Below the pieces are notes generated by a model, which saw nothing but the letters and a program-made list of their open reading frames with translations, ran no database searches and was not told the DNA's origin. Below, in pieces: positions 33,227-41,568 of a DNA stretch of 64,000 nt. Position numbers and translations under genes: made by a program. The stretch spans positions 95,523 to 159,522 of the forward strand of contig CAJTUF010000004.1 in NCBI GenBank assembly GCA_910579675.1. Direction: 5' to 3'. Position 1 is the stretch's first letter. Every line of letters begins with the position of its first letter. The DNA comes from an uncultured Muribaculaceae bacterium. GTDB lineage: Bacteria > Bacteroidota > Bacteroidia > Bacteroidales > Muribaculaceae.

Positions 33227-33242
33227 TAGCAATGTTCTACAA
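33203..33242. promoter_or_regulatory. Two palindromes over the regulator promoter, candidate operators
   Basis: TTGT-TGC-ACAA at 33203-33213 sits in the promoter spacer. TTGTAG-N7-CTACAA (33224-33229 and 33237-33242) covers the -7 end and the expected transcription start. Both have the size and symmetry of dimer sites. Autoregulation by the downstream Crp/Fnr protein is inferred. Confidence 0.5.
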
Positions 33243-33284
33243 CATATATTTACTCCACACTACACATTTCTAAGGTAACGGATT

Positions 33285-33983
33285 ATGATCAGAGCGGCAC
33301 TTGAACAAGTGATCAGTGAAGACATGTCGGAAATTTGGTCGGTGCTCACTCCTGAAGAGAAGCGCCGTATCACCGATGCCATCACTATCCACCGCTTCAA
33401 GAAAAACCAGATAATATATGCCGAGCGCGACGAGGCCGAATATCTGTGGTGTCTCTTCGAAGGGAAGGCCAAGATGTATAAAGACGGTATCGGCGGACGG
33501 CAGCAGACACTGCGCCTCCTCCGCCCGGTGCAGTATTTCGGCTATCGGGCCTACTTTGCCGGAGAGCCGTATGTCCACACCGCTGTGACAATGGAGCCAT
33601 CGGTGATCGGTGCTGTGCCAATGAAAGTGGTGTCGGAGCTCATCGACGCCAACAGGCAGGTGGCATGGTTTTTCATCCACGAGCTGAGCCGCAACCTCGG
33701 AAGCGCCGACACACGTACAGTCAATCTAACCCAAAAGCATATCCGGGGGCGCCTCGCCGAGAGCCTCATTGTGCTCCTCGAAAGCTATGGAGTGGAAGAC
33801 GACGGCATGACTCTCCGCGTGTACATGGGCAGGGAAGATCTTGCCAACCTCTCCAATATGACCACATCCAACGCCATACGCACCCTCACCACTCTTGTCA
33901 CCGAGAAAGTGATAATAGTCGACGGCCGGAAGATCAAGATCATCGACGAGGCCGCCCTGCGCAAGATCAGCAAATTTGGCTGA
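33285..33983 (+). CDS. Crp/Fnr family transcriptional regulator
   Basis: 232 residues. Cyclic-nucleotide-binding-like beta-roll (about 15-125: FKKNQIIYAERDEAEYLWCLFEGKAKMY, FGYRAYFAGEPYVHTAVTMEPS), long dimer helix (about 125-150), then a winged HTH (about 160-225: GREDLANLSNMTTSNAIRTLTTLVTEKVI). There are no Fnr-type N-terminal cysteines, so oxygen sensing through an Fe-S cluster is unlikely. The effector is unknown. The promoter is overlain by palindromes that could be its own operator. Confidence 0.93.
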   Translation: MIRAALEQVISEDMSEIWSVLTPEEKRRITDAITIHRFKKNQIIYAERDEAEYLWCLFEGKAKMYKDGIGGRQQTLRLLRPVQYFGYRAYFAGEPYVHTAVTMEPSVIGAVPMKVVSELIDANRQVAWFFIHELSRNLGSADTRTVNLTQKHIRGRLAESLIVLLESYGVEDDGMTLRVYMGREDLANLSNMTTSNAIRTLTTLVTEKVIIVDGRKIKIIDEAALRKISKFG

Positions 33984-34039
33984 GCGACTATCTGCTCCCG
34001 AGATTGCCTTCAGGCCGCCTCTGATGGCAATAAATCCTA

Positions 34040-35332
34040 TTATTTAGATTCCGAGCCTGCCTTCTTGGCGGGCTCTATTCGTATAAGCTCCAAGCGTGTG
34101 GCGCTGCGTTTCATCACCTTAAACTCATACTCGCCTATCACAAAACTGTCGCCCTGCGAGGGTATCGACCCTATCTCATGGAGCAGATAGCCCGCAAGGG
34201 TCTGATAGTCATCCTCCTCGGGAATGTCGAGATGGTAGGTGGTGCGCAGTGTGTCGATCTCTATGCGGCCCGAAAACTCATACACTCCGGGCTCTACCTC
34301 CGAAGCCACAATGTCGGAGGCGGTGTCATGCTCATCGCGTATGTCGCCGCATATCTCTTCCATAAGGTCTTCGAGCGTAACCAGACCGGCTGTGCCGCCA
34401 AACTCATCGACCACAATGGCCAGACTGCGCTTCTCCTGAAGCATACGCCTCATGAGCTTGCGCGCCAAAAGGGTCTCCGGAGCAAAGATCACAGGCTTGA
34501 GATGCTCGGTCCAGTTGCGCGAAGGATCGAAGAGCTCGCTCACATGAATATAGCCCAGAATGGTGTCGATGTCCTCGCGGTACACGATAATCTTCGAGCG
34601 GCCCGACGATGTGAAAAGCTCCGAGAGCTGGTCGCGCGAGGTCTCGTCGATATCCACTGCCACTATCTCGCGGCGGGGTTGCATGCAGTCGCGCAGGTGG
34701 GTCGACGAAAAGTCGAGGGCATTATGGAATATCTTCACCTCATTCTCCACAGGAGCCTTATCGGGGTTCACCTCGTCGATGGCGGTCTCCAGAAACTGGT
34801 TGAGATCGCCCACCGAGAGCACCCCCATGCGCTGCGCCTCGGCATGGATGCCGAAAAGCTTCATGATGCCCTTGGAAAGTGCCGAGATGAAGAGCGACAC
34901 AGGATAAAGCACTATGTAGAACATGAAGATCGGCAGCGAGAAGATCTTGAACATCAGATTGGGATTGATGCGGAAGATCGACTTGGGCAAAAACTCACCC
35001 GTGATGAGTATCACACCCGTAGAGATGAGGGTGGAGAACAGAAGCACAACGGCCTGCGACGAAAATTGCACCTCGAGCCAGGGCTCTATGATGGCAGCCG
35101 CGCCCATACCGTAGACCACCAGCACTATATTGTTGCCCACCAGAAGGGTGGAGATAAACAGATCCTCATCGGAATAAAACCGGCTTATGAGCTTGCCTAT
35201 GAGGCCGCCGCGCTGGGCGTCGAGCTCTACCCTCACGCGATCGGAGGATATGAATGCTATCTCGACACCCGAAAAGAGGGCCGAGAATATAAGCGATATG
35301 ATGGCCACTATGAGCCAGGCGGTAGGTGTCAT
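34040..35332 (-). CDS. GldE/CorC-like membrane protein with DUF21, CBS pair and CorC_HlyC domains
   Basis: 430 residues. N-terminal DUF21 with four hydrophobic segments (about 1-195), beginning LIVAIISLIFSALFSGVEIAFISSD; a CBS pair (about 205-335, including the IDTILGYIHVSEL and IVVDEFGGTAGLVTLEDLMEE motifs); and a C-terminal CorC_HlyC domain (about 345-425). Often labelled hemolysin; relatives take part in Mg2+/Co2+ handling, and in gliding Bacteroidota the homologue is GldE. ATGA overlap with lptC upstream. Last gene of the compact minus-strand cluster from 39742. Confidence 0.92.
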   Translation of the reverse strand: MTPTAWLIVAIISLIFSALFSGVEIAFISSDRVRVELDAQRGGLIGKLISRFYSDEDLFISTLLVGNNIVLVVYGMGAAAIIEPWLEVQFSSQAVVLLFSTLISTGVILITGEFLPKSIFRINPNLMFKIFSLPIFMFYIVLYPVSLFISALSKGIMKLFGIHAEAQRMGVLSVGDLNQFLETAIDEVNPDKAPVENEVKIFHNALDFSSTHLRDCMQPRREIVAVDIDETSRDQLSELFTSSGRSKIIVYREDIDTILGYIHVSELFDPSRNWTEHLKPVIFAPETLLARKLMRRMLQEKRSLAIVVDEFGGTAGLVTLEDLMEEICGDIRDEHDTASDIVASEVEPGVYEFSGRIEIDTLRTTYHLDIPEEDDYQTLAGYLLHEIGSIPSQGDSFVIGEYEFKVMKRSATRLELIRIEPAKKAGSESK

Positions 35333-36231
35333 TGTCGCGTAGGATTTTGTAGGGTGGTGGCGGTGTTGGTACTGGTGACCGTGGCGGGGGTGGGGAGCTG
35401 CTTGCGAGGCTCCGTGGCCGACGTGTCGGTCTGCTGACGCGAGTAGGGGGTACGGCGACGGAGCACCGCGCGCGCTGCGCGCCGCTGCGGGCGGTTGCGC
35501 GACTGGTCGCTCACAAAAATAGTATCGGTGGGCACCCCGTTGAAGGCCGAATCGGTGCGCTGGGCATCGGTGGGATCCGATGCGGCCGCAGCCTCGGCGT
35601 CGTAGGGTGCGTCGACCGAGGTGGAGGCGGGAGCCGACGTAGATGCGCTCTCGTCTCCTCCGGGATTGTTTTCAAACTGCGAGGCGGGGAAGATGCCCGA
35701 AGGGCGGATCACCATATAGCGGGTCATGCGCTCGTCGCTCTTGAAGCCAAAACCCTCGATCACCCGGTCGGGGCGCTCGATATGGATAAATGAATCGGAA
35801 TACACCTCATGGTGGATCCTGTCCCACCACAGCTGCTGGGTCAGGAAGCGCTGCCCCTCGGTGCTGGCTATATCCACCGCACCGTCGAGGCGCCATGTCT
35901 GCCGCCCGGTAAAGTAAACGGCCGAGTCGCAGTCGATCGTCGAGTGGATATTGCCGCTGTTGTCATACTGCTCCATGTGCATCCCGTCGGGGAAAGTCCA
36001 GCGTGGCTCCTCAGCCTCGTCAAACATGAGCCATGTCGGAGCGAGGATGCGGTAGCGCGGATAGCCCGAATCGGTGATGACGGTGTTGGCCCGCAGGGTG
36101 GTCATGGTGGGGGTATAATCGGGATCGATGCTTCCCTGACGATACGGCCGCTCATCCTCGCCGCAGCTCCACAGAGCCGCTGCCAGGACGATAGCCGCCA
36201 CAATGCGTCCGGTACTTGCCCAGGCCGTCAT
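35329..36231 (-). CDS. lptC: LPS export ABC transporter periplasmic protein LptC
   Basis: 300 residues. Lipoprotein-like start with Cys near residue 23 (AAALWSCGED). The LptC/OstA-like beta-jellyroll spans about 40-195 (LRANTVITDSGYPRYRILAPTWLMFDEAE, then RFLTQQLWWDRIHHEVYSDSFIHIERPDRVIEGFGFKSDE). The region after about 205 is a low-complexity Ala/Ser/Asp/Arg-rich extension not expected in LptC and probably disordered. The protein bridges LptBFG and LptA in LPS transport. It sits between the outer-membrane protein gene (13-bp gap) and the GldE-like gene (4-bp overlap), a known Bacteroidales order. Confidence 0.88.
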   Translation of the reverse strand: MTAWASTGRIVAAIVLAAALWSCGEDERPYRQGSIDPDYTPTMTTLRANTVITDSGYPRYRILAPTWLMFDEAEEPRWTFPDGMHMEQYDNSGNIHSTIDCDSAVYFTGRQTWRLDGAVDIASTEGQRFLTQQLWWDRIHHEVYSDSFIHIERPDRVIEGFGFKSDERMTRYMVIRPSGIFPASQFENNPGGDESASTSAPASTSVDAPYDAEAAAASDPTDAQRTDSAFNGVPTDTIFVSDQSRNRPQRRAARAVLRRRTPYSRQQTDTSATEPRKQLPTPATVTSTNTATTLQNPTRQ

Positions 36232-36244
36232 GACTGCGGTGTGA

Positions 36245-37543
36245 TCAGTTGATGCGGCGCTGGAAGAACCACATCTCGTTGAAGTTGATGCCCAGCGTGA
36301 CGGTGAAGTGATTTTCGGTGAGCAGCGCCTGCGGGTAAGCCTGACGGTGACGCCACTCGAAGCCTATATTGATCATGGTCTTGCCATTGGGTGCGGGCAG
36401 GCCGAAGCCGGCGGTAAGACCATAGTCGCGTATATGGTTGTCGCCCACCATCACATAGTCGCGGGAGTAAAATCCGCCGAGCCTCCACGACATCACGCTG
36501 AGGTAGTTGCCACGGCGTGCGTGGGTGTACTCGGCGCCGAAGTTAGCGCTCCAGCGGTCGGCAAGACGGGTGCCCGAGAAGTTTTCCATCTCGAAATATT
36601 TGGCTTTGCCCCAGGGCTGATAGGTGAAGTCGGCCTCCACGTTAAGACGCTGATGCCAATTGTAGGCTATACCGGCGCCCCATGTCTCGGGGCGGCTGAA
36701 GTGGTGGCGCATCGACACCCGCTCCACCACAGTGTCGGCCTGGATGGTATTGGTGTTGGTGTTCACATCGTTGGTCATGTCATATTTGGTGACCCACGAG
36801 TGGCCCAGGAATGCCTTGGAGGGGGAGTAGGTGAGACCAAGGGTAAGATTGTCGCGGCCCAGAGCTATGCCATATTGGGCGCCGAAGGTAAGATCGTAGT
36901 CGCGCACTTCGATCACCTGCTCGAAGAGAGCGGTGGTGTTGCCCGTAGGGGTGGTCTGCACATCATGGGTGATCGAACCGAACAGATAGCTTATGTTGGC
37001 GCCGATGGTGAAGCCGTTGAAGGGGCGGCCCGACACGCCGAGATAGAGCTGGTTGAGGCCGCCGTTGCCCTGACGCATGGTCGAGCCCCCTTCGAGTTCC
37101 TTACCGAAGGAGTAGCCCACCGACGAGAATGGCACCAATCCCACCGAGCCGCCCATATACTTGCCGAGCGGAAACTGCATGGTGATATAGTCGAGGCCGC
37201 CGCCAAGACGGTTTTCCTTGACCGATCCTTCGGCCATCGAGGTCGACGAGAAGTCGATGCCCATATCGAAGAGGAAGGTCATGCTGTCGATGGCGGCATA
37301 GGATGCGGGATTGAGCACATTGATCTGTCGGCCTGAGCGCATGGCATAGCCCACCGATCCCATCTGCCTCTGCATGGAGGTGGCGTTGTTGCGGAGAAGT
37401 CCGTAGCCGAGGCGGGAATAGGCGCTGCCTGTGTCCTGTGCGGCGGCTGAGAGCGTGAAGAGAGCTATCATAGCCGTGGCCACGAGCGATTTGAGTGTGG
37501 AGAGGGTGTTGTGGCGCATGGAGTTGTGATGATTATTGTTCAT
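36245..37543 (-). CDS. Outer-membrane beta-barrel protein (FadL-like/porin family type)
   Basis: 432 residues from the ATG at 37543, which overlaps the coaX stop by 11 bp; an ATG at 37519 (MRHNTLS) is also possible. Signal peptide ends near LSAAAQD. The mature start SAYSRLGYGLL followed by an N-terminal SMQRQMGSVGYAMR segment and many alternating beta strands ending in FNEMWFFQRRIN (aromatic C-terminal region) indicate an outer-membrane barrel, similar to those encoded beside coaX and lptC in Bacteroidales. Cargo unknown. Confidence 0.82.
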   Translation of the reverse strand: MNNNHHNSMRHNTLSTLKSLVATAMIALFTLSAAAQDTGSAYSRLGYGLLRNNATSMQRQMGSVGYAMRSGRQINVLNPASYAAIDSMTFLFDMGIDFSSTSMAEGSVKENRLGGGLDYITMQFPLGKYMGGSVGLVPFSSVGYSFGKELEGGSTMRQGNGGLNQLYLGVSGRPFNGFTIGANISYLFGSITHDVQTTPTGNTTALFEQVIEVRDYDLTFGAQYGIALGRDNLTLGLTYSPSKAFLGHSWVTKYDMTNDVNTNTNTIQADTVVERVSMRHHFSRPETWGAGIAYNWHQRLNVEADFTYQPWGKAKYFEMENFSGTRLADRWSANFGAEYTHARRGNYLSVMSWRLGGFYSRDYVMVGDNHIRDYGLTAGFGLPAPNGKTMINIGFEWRHRQAYPQALLTENHFTVTLGINFNEMWFFQRRIN

Positions 37544-38273
37544 TGAAAAGGAGTATGCTGTTGAGTCCCTTGCTCACGAGATTGCTCACCGGCTCGATAG
37601 GAAAATCGCATATCCCGGCAAGGGTGTTGGCCCATCCTCCGGTGATCACCGTTACGGTGTCGGCCGGGAGGCGGCTTCGGTAATAGGATATGGCGCCCAC
37701 AATGCCATAGACGGCGCCGAGGATCATTGCCTCGCGGGTATCAGTGCCGAGCACACGCTCGGGCTTGATCTCACGCGGCACCTCAAGGCGGGGCAGGCGC
37801 GCCGTGAAGCGATGGAGCGCCTCAAGACGCATGCGCATCCCGGGGGCTATGTTGCCACCGCGGAAACATCCGTCGGAGTCGACATAGTCGTAGGTCACGG
37901 CTGTGCCGGCATCGACCACCAGAAGGTTGCTGCCGGGATGGAGGCTCCATGCCCCGGCGGCTGCGGCTATGCGGTCGGCGCCAAGAGTGTGGGGCGAGCT
38001 GTAGCCAATGGTAATGGGCAGGCGCACTGAGGTGGCACTGAGCCTGACGGCGCGTATGGCGCGCGCCCGGAGCATATCGAGCACCGGCGCGCCGCGCTCG
38101 GCTACAGAGCAGTAGAGCGCCGCATCGACAGGGCCCGGGGCCGCGTCGACGTAGCGCCCGACAATCTCGGGCGTCAAATGGGGCTCAATGGCCTCGTCGA
38201 GAAGTCTCTCGCCATCCCACAGCGCCATCTTGGCGGCTGTGTTGCCCTGGTCGATGGTCAGGTTGATAGGCAT
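37533..38273 (-). CDS. coaX: Type III pantothenate kinase
   Basis: 246 residues, cytoplasmic, first step of coenzyme A synthesis. Motifs: the phosphate loop LTIDQGNTAAKMALW, the substrate site GYSSPHTLGADRIAAAAGAW, and LLVVDAGTAVTYDYVDSDGCFRGG with the catalytic Asp. Length is normal. A -7 box on the same strand (38289-38282) lies only nine bases before the ATG, so the message may have almost no leader. It overlaps the following outer-membrane gene by 11 bp. Confidence 0.96.
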   Translation of the reverse strand: MPINLTIDQGNTAAKMALWDGERLLDEAIEPHLTPEIVGRYVDAAPGPVDAALYCSVAERGAPVLDMLRARAIRAVRLSATSVRLPITIGYSSPHTLGADRIAAAAGAWSLHPGSNLLVVDAGTAVTYDYVDSDGCFRGGNIAPGMRMRLEALHRFTARLPRLEVPREIKPERVLGTDTREAMILGAVYGIVGAISYYRSRLPADTVTVITGGWANTLAGICDFPIEPVSNLVSKGLNSILLFNEQ

Positions 38274-38281
38274 TGCGACGG

Positions 38282-38289
38282 CAAAATTA
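38282..38289 (-). promoter_or_regulatory. Candidate -7 box immediately before coaX
   Basis: Minus strand TAATTTTG; its last G is 9 nt from the coaX A of ATG. The -33 element is not clear. Confidence 0.5.
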
Positions 38290-38325
38290 CTATTTCTTTA
38301 TCATAATGCGGCCATCCCGACCCGC

Positions 38326-38739
38326 TTATTTGCGTCGACGGCCCTTTTCTTCACCCTTGAGGGCTGCCGGCATGGCCAATGAGGCATATGCCTCAAGCAC
38401 ACCTCCGGCAAGGAAAAACGCAAGCCAATCGGTAGGGCCGGCCTTGGGATAGAACACAAAGAAGGCCCCGACGGCCCACACCACGCCGCTCCAGAACTCC
38501 ATCTTTTTCAAGCGGCGAGCGCGAAGGGTCGGAGCATCCATGGGCTGGAATATGCGACACACGAGCACTATCGCCGCACCGGCGGCATAGAGCCAGCGCC
38601 ACAGGTCGGCGCCTCCGGCGCGGAGGATCGGGAGCAGAGCGGCCACGAAGATCACGAGCATCCCCGCATTGGCACCCCAGAGGGTGAGGTTATATCTTGT
38701 TGTCGGTTTCATGAATTGCTGGATATGACGATTGATCAC
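38326..38739 (-). CDS. Small membrane protein of unknown function
   Basis: 137 residues with four hydrophobic segments (ANAGMLVIFVAALLPIL, WLYAAGAAIVLVCRIF, FWSGVVWAVGAFFVFY and WLAFFLAGGVLEAYASLAM) and a basic C-terminus. The first possible start is a GTG at 38739 that overlaps the DivIC stop (GTGA); an ATG at 38712 (MKPTTRYNL) is an equally good candidate. It is kept between divIC and coaX. No named family recalled. Confidence 0.75.
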   Translation of the reverse strand: MINRHIQQFMKPTTRYNLTLWGANAGMLVIFVAALLPILRAGGADLWRWLYAAGAAIVLVCRIFQPMDAPTLRARRLKKMEFWSGVVWAVGAFFVFYPKAGPTDWLAFFLAGGVLEAYASLAMPAALKGEEKGRRRK

Positions 38740-39041
38740 TCAAACACATACACATCTTCCGTGGGGCGCTGCATGTGGTAGCGCTCCCTCACTATCCGCT
38801 CCATGGTCTCGACATCGGTGTCGAGCGAGCGGTTGAGTGCCTCGTAGTGGAGCAGTGTGTCGCGACACTCCTTTATCTCGGCGCGCAGGCGGTCGATCTC
38901 CTTATCGTGTTCATAAGTAGTGAGGAGCGAATTGTCGTTGAAAAACAACACAAACACTATCACGGCGGCCGTGACTACGAAGCCCGGGCGGATATACCGT
39001 CTGAGCCACGCTATGGTGGGGTGTGACTGATTGAGATGCAT
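38736..39041 (-). CDS. Septum formation initiator, FtsB/DivIC family
   Basis: 101 residues from the ATG at 39041. A short cytoplasmic N-terminus, one membrane span (PGFVVTAAVIVFVLFF), then a coiled coil (YEHDKEIDRLRAEIKECRDTLLHYEALN) and the end REEYHMQRP-like segment (RERYHMQRPTEDVYVFE), all standard for DivIC/FtsB, part of the divisome. The frame continues upstream to 39116, but that extension lies over the promoter at 39113-39106. It is 53 bp downstream of the invertase gene. Confidence 0.88.
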   Translation of the reverse strand: MHLNQSHPTIAWLRRYIRPGFVVTAAVIVFVLFFNDNSLLTTYEHDKEIDRLRAEIKECRDTLLHYEALNRSLDTDVETMERIVRERYHMQRPTEDVYVFE

Positions 39042-39094
39042 TGAGTGGAGTTTTGGGGAGAGCTTTGGAGGCGCCATCGCCACAGACGGGAGCG

Positions 39095-39742
39095 CTATCC
39101 GTCGGCAAAGATACAACTTTTTTCGCCATCATCATGCCTCAGACCCATCCGATTGACAAAGTGGGCCATAGTGGTGCGGCTCACACCGCTCATGAGCGCC
39201 ATGCTCTTGATCGACCGTCCTTCCCCTATCCAGCATCTTATCCGCTCCTCCGAGCCACTCAGCTTATACTTGTCCGGGGCATTGCAGCGCCCTTTAGGAC
39301 GCCCGAGCTTCTGCCCCTCCGACCGGCGGCGTGCCAGCGCCTCGCGGGTGCGCTGCGAGATAAGATTGCGCTCTATCTCAGCCGACAGGCCGAAAGCAAA
39401 TGCGAGCACCTTGCTCGGTATATCGTTGGCGAGCCGGAAATTATCTTTCACAGTGCGTATCTCAAGCCCCCGGTCGAGACACACATTGAGTATCTCCATT
39501 ATCATATACAGATTGCGGCCCAGACGAGAGAGCTCGGTGGCCACGAGCATGTCGCCGCTCTCCATGCGCCGGAGCAGGGCGCCGAGCTCGCGTTTGCTCC
39601 ACGCTTTGGTGCCCGAGATTGTCTCCTCTATCCATAAGTCGATTGCGGGGAGCCCCTCGCGGGTGCAGAACCGTGCTATCTCATAGCGCTGGTTTTCGAG
39701 CGTCTGCCTCTCGCTGCTCACCCTGATATATCCATAGATCAT
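39095..39742 (-). CDS. Serine site-specific recombinase, Mpi-like DNA invertase
   Basis: 215 residues. N-terminal resolvase/invertase catalytic domain with nucleophile Ser9 in GYIRVSSERQT, then WIEETISGTKAWSKRELGALL, ELSRLGRNLYMIMEILN and FAFGLSAEIERNLISQRTREALARRRSEGQKLGRPKG. C-terminal HTH (about 165-200: GRSIKSMALMSGVSRTTMAHFVN). These stretches closely follow Mpi, the Bacteroides fragilis invertase that flips capsule promoters (known from that species). A short tail after the HTH is not conserved. The gene precedes divIC and has no transposon context, so it looks like a resident invertase. A candidate site pair lies at 44910-45141. Confidence 0.92.
   Translation of the reverse strand: MIYGYIRVSSERQTLENQRYEIARFCTREGLPAIDLWIEETISGTKAWSKRELGALLRRMESGDMLVATELSRLGRNLYMIMEILNVCLDRGLEIRTVKDNFRLANDIPSKVLAFAFGLSAEIERNLISQRTREALARRRSEGQKLGRPKGRCNAPDKYKLSGSEERIRCWIGEGRSIKSMALMSGVSRTTMAHFVNRMGLRHDDGEKSCIFADG
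39106..39113 (-). promoter_or_regulatory. Candidate -7 box for divIC inside the invertase 3' end
   Basis: Minus strand TATCTTTG, 65 bp before the divIC ATG, lying within the last codons of the invertase gene (stop at 39095). It allows separate expression of divIC. Confidence 0.5.
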
Positions 39743-39829
39743 AGCTGTAGGATGGTGATTGGTTAGTAATACGGTATTTATTACAGACGCTCCCGCAGCC
39801 GATAAATTATGCCGTCGGCATATAGATAA

Positions 39830-39860
39830 AGCGGGGCTGCCCGGTTGAGGCAGCCCCGCT
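39830..39860 (-). terminator. Terminator of the left SusC/SusD operon
   Basis: A 12-bp perfect stem AGCGGGGCTGCC/GGCAGCCCCGCT (39830-39841 with 39849-39860), 7-nt loop; the minus strand continues TTTATCTAT. It lies 55 bp after the SusD stop. Confidence 0.82.
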
Positions 39861-39914
39861 CTTGCGTAGATCTATATAGCTTTCAGTGATTGAAAGTCGT
39901 TGATAGGTGAGGGA

Positions 39915-41549
39915 TCAATAGGTGTCGGGAATGTCAGGGTTGTTCCATTCGGTGACAGCCTTGTTGGTGTTGCCCTCGGTCTGTACGATCACCATGTTCA
40001 TCCATGCCGGACGGCCAACGGTGTTCTTTTCAGTACCGGCGAGGAAGTTGCTGCCCTCATACTGGCGGGTCACGGAGTAGTTCAGACGCTTGATGTCGAA
40101 GAGAGTGGTGCCTTCGCCCCAGAGCTCGACGCGCTTCTGGAACACGATCTCCTCAACCACGTCGTCCATGCTGCTCACGCTGCAGGTATAGGCAGGGTCG
40201 CGGTAGGTGGTCATGAAGTCCTGAAGGAGCTGACGGCCCTCGGCGGGATTGGTGTGGGCCTTGGCCTCCATCTCGATGAAGTACATCTCCTCGACGCGCA
40301 TCACGGGAACTGCGGTGGCAGAGCCTACATTGTAGTCGTCGCCATTACCCTCGCCGGGACGGAACTTGATGGCGCAATAGGGGCCATACTTCTCCATGAG
40401 GGTCACATTGGCCTCCTCGGCGAGAGGGGTCTTGCCTGAGAGCGACGAGCCGAAGGGAGCTACCCACGAGAGCTTGCGGAAGTCGGTGTCGGCGATGCGG
40501 TCGTACATCCAGTTGGCAACAGTGGGAGCAGCGCCCGGGCCGAGATAGGGAAGGTTGAGGATGCCGGCGTAGCCGTAGGCTGCCTCGGCGCTCATCATCG
40601 AGGTCCAGTTGCAGATACCGGTCTGGACGGCGTCGTTTTCTTTCTCAAACTTCATGCCCCAGAACCAGGAGTTGTTGCGGAAGCTGTTGAAGCCGTCGGT
40701 GGTGCTGAGCCACTCGGCCTCGGTCAGAGGAGTCTTGCCGCTCTCAGCGATGGCCTTGCGGGCATACTCGGCTGCTTTAGCATAATCCTCTACCCACATG
40801 TAGAGACGGGCCTTCAGACCATATACACATGCGAGGTCGGGGAGGGTGAGGCTGCCGTAGTTGGCATAGCTGATGTTGGCTTCGGCATAGTCGAGGTCGG
40901 CGAGGATGAAGTCAAACATCTCCTGGCGGGTTGCGCGGGGGTTGTTGCGGGCCTCATCCTGAGTGGTGAGCTCGGTCACGATGGGCACGGTGAGGTGCTC
41001 AACGTTATTGCCGTAGGCGTTGGTAGCCGAGGTGTTGTTGTTGGGGAGGAACTCATACCAGCGTGCGAAGTCGAGATAGAGCATGGCGCGGAATGCAAGA
41101 GCTGTTGCGCGGGCGCCGTGGCTGTAGTTGTCCTCGAGATCGGCGGGATACACGCTCGCAGCCTTGTTGCAGGCGAGGATGATCTTGGTGTGGATGTTCC
41201 AGATGCGCTGCACTGAGGCATAGTTCTGGCCGAGATACACGATGCCGGTGTAGTTTGACCACTGGTTGTAGTTGGAGCCGTTGGGGTTGAGCGACATGTC
41301 GGCGGTCATGCAGTCGCGGATGTGCATCAGCGATGAGTAGCCGAAGTCGCCGTGCCAGCTTGCGCCGAGGGTGTTCCAGTTGATCATCATGGCGGGCATG
41401 GCCATGATCATGGCCTCACCGGCCTTCACCGATGATTCGAGCTGCTCCTGCGACACGGAGCTGGTGGGCTGCACCTCCTCGATACAGCCGGTGAGGGCTA
41501 CCGACGAGGAGAGAGCCAGGATGGCGGTATATTTTGCAAGATTTTTCAT
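39915..41549 (-). CDS. SusD/RagB-family outer-membrane lipoprotein (left pair)
   Basis: 544 residues. Lipoprotein signal with lipobox LTGC (Cys near residue 22). Typical SusD features: TPR-like helices in the first third (NWNTLGASWHGDFGYSSLMHIRDCMTADM, ALAFRAMLYLDFARWYEFLP) and the C-terminal pattern VEEMYFIEMEAKAHTNPAEGRQLL and FQKRVELWGEGTTLFDIKRLNY. It binds glycan or peptide ligands at the cell surface and caps the partner SusC channel. It starts 19 bp after the SusC gene. No glycoside hydrolase gene is nearby, so the ligand is unknown. Confidence 0.95.
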   Translation of the reverse strand: MKNLAKYTAILALSSSVALTGCIEEVQPTSSVSQEQLESSVKAGEAMIMAMPAMMINWNTLGASWHGDFGYSSLMHIRDCMTADMSLNPNGSNYNQWSNYTGIVYLGQNYASVQRIWNIHTKIILACNKAASVYPADLEDNYSHGARATALAFRAMLYLDFARWYEFLPNNNTSATNAYGNNVEHLTVPIVTELTTQDEARNNPRATRQEMFDFILADLDYAEANISYANYGSLTLPDLACVYGLKARLYMWVEDYAKAAEYARKAIAESGKTPLTEAEWLSTTDGFNSFRNNSWFWGMKFEKENDAVQTGICNWTSMMSAEAAYGYAGILNLPYLGPGAAPTVANWMYDRIADTDFRKLSWVAPFGSSLSGKTPLAEEANVTLMEKYGPYCAIKFRPGEGNGDDYNVGSATAVPVMRVEEMYFIEMEAKAHTNPAEGRQLLQDFMTTYRDPAYTCSVSSMDDVVEEIVFQKRVELWGEGTTLFDIKRLNYSVTRQYEGSNFLAGTEKNTVGRPAWMNMVIVQTEGNTNKAVTEWNNPDIPDTY

Positions 41550-41568
41550 CTTTTCTTATTCGTTGAGA

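Noticed and set aside
38326..38382. Plus-strand small frame over the coaX upstream region
   Set aside because: It overlaps the minus-strand membrane protein gene and the coaX promoter and has no coding signs.
39808..39822. TATGCCG-T-CGGCATA palindrome upstream of the invertase gene
   Set aside because: A single copy with no inverted partner, so not an inversion site; it may be an operator or structure of the leader.
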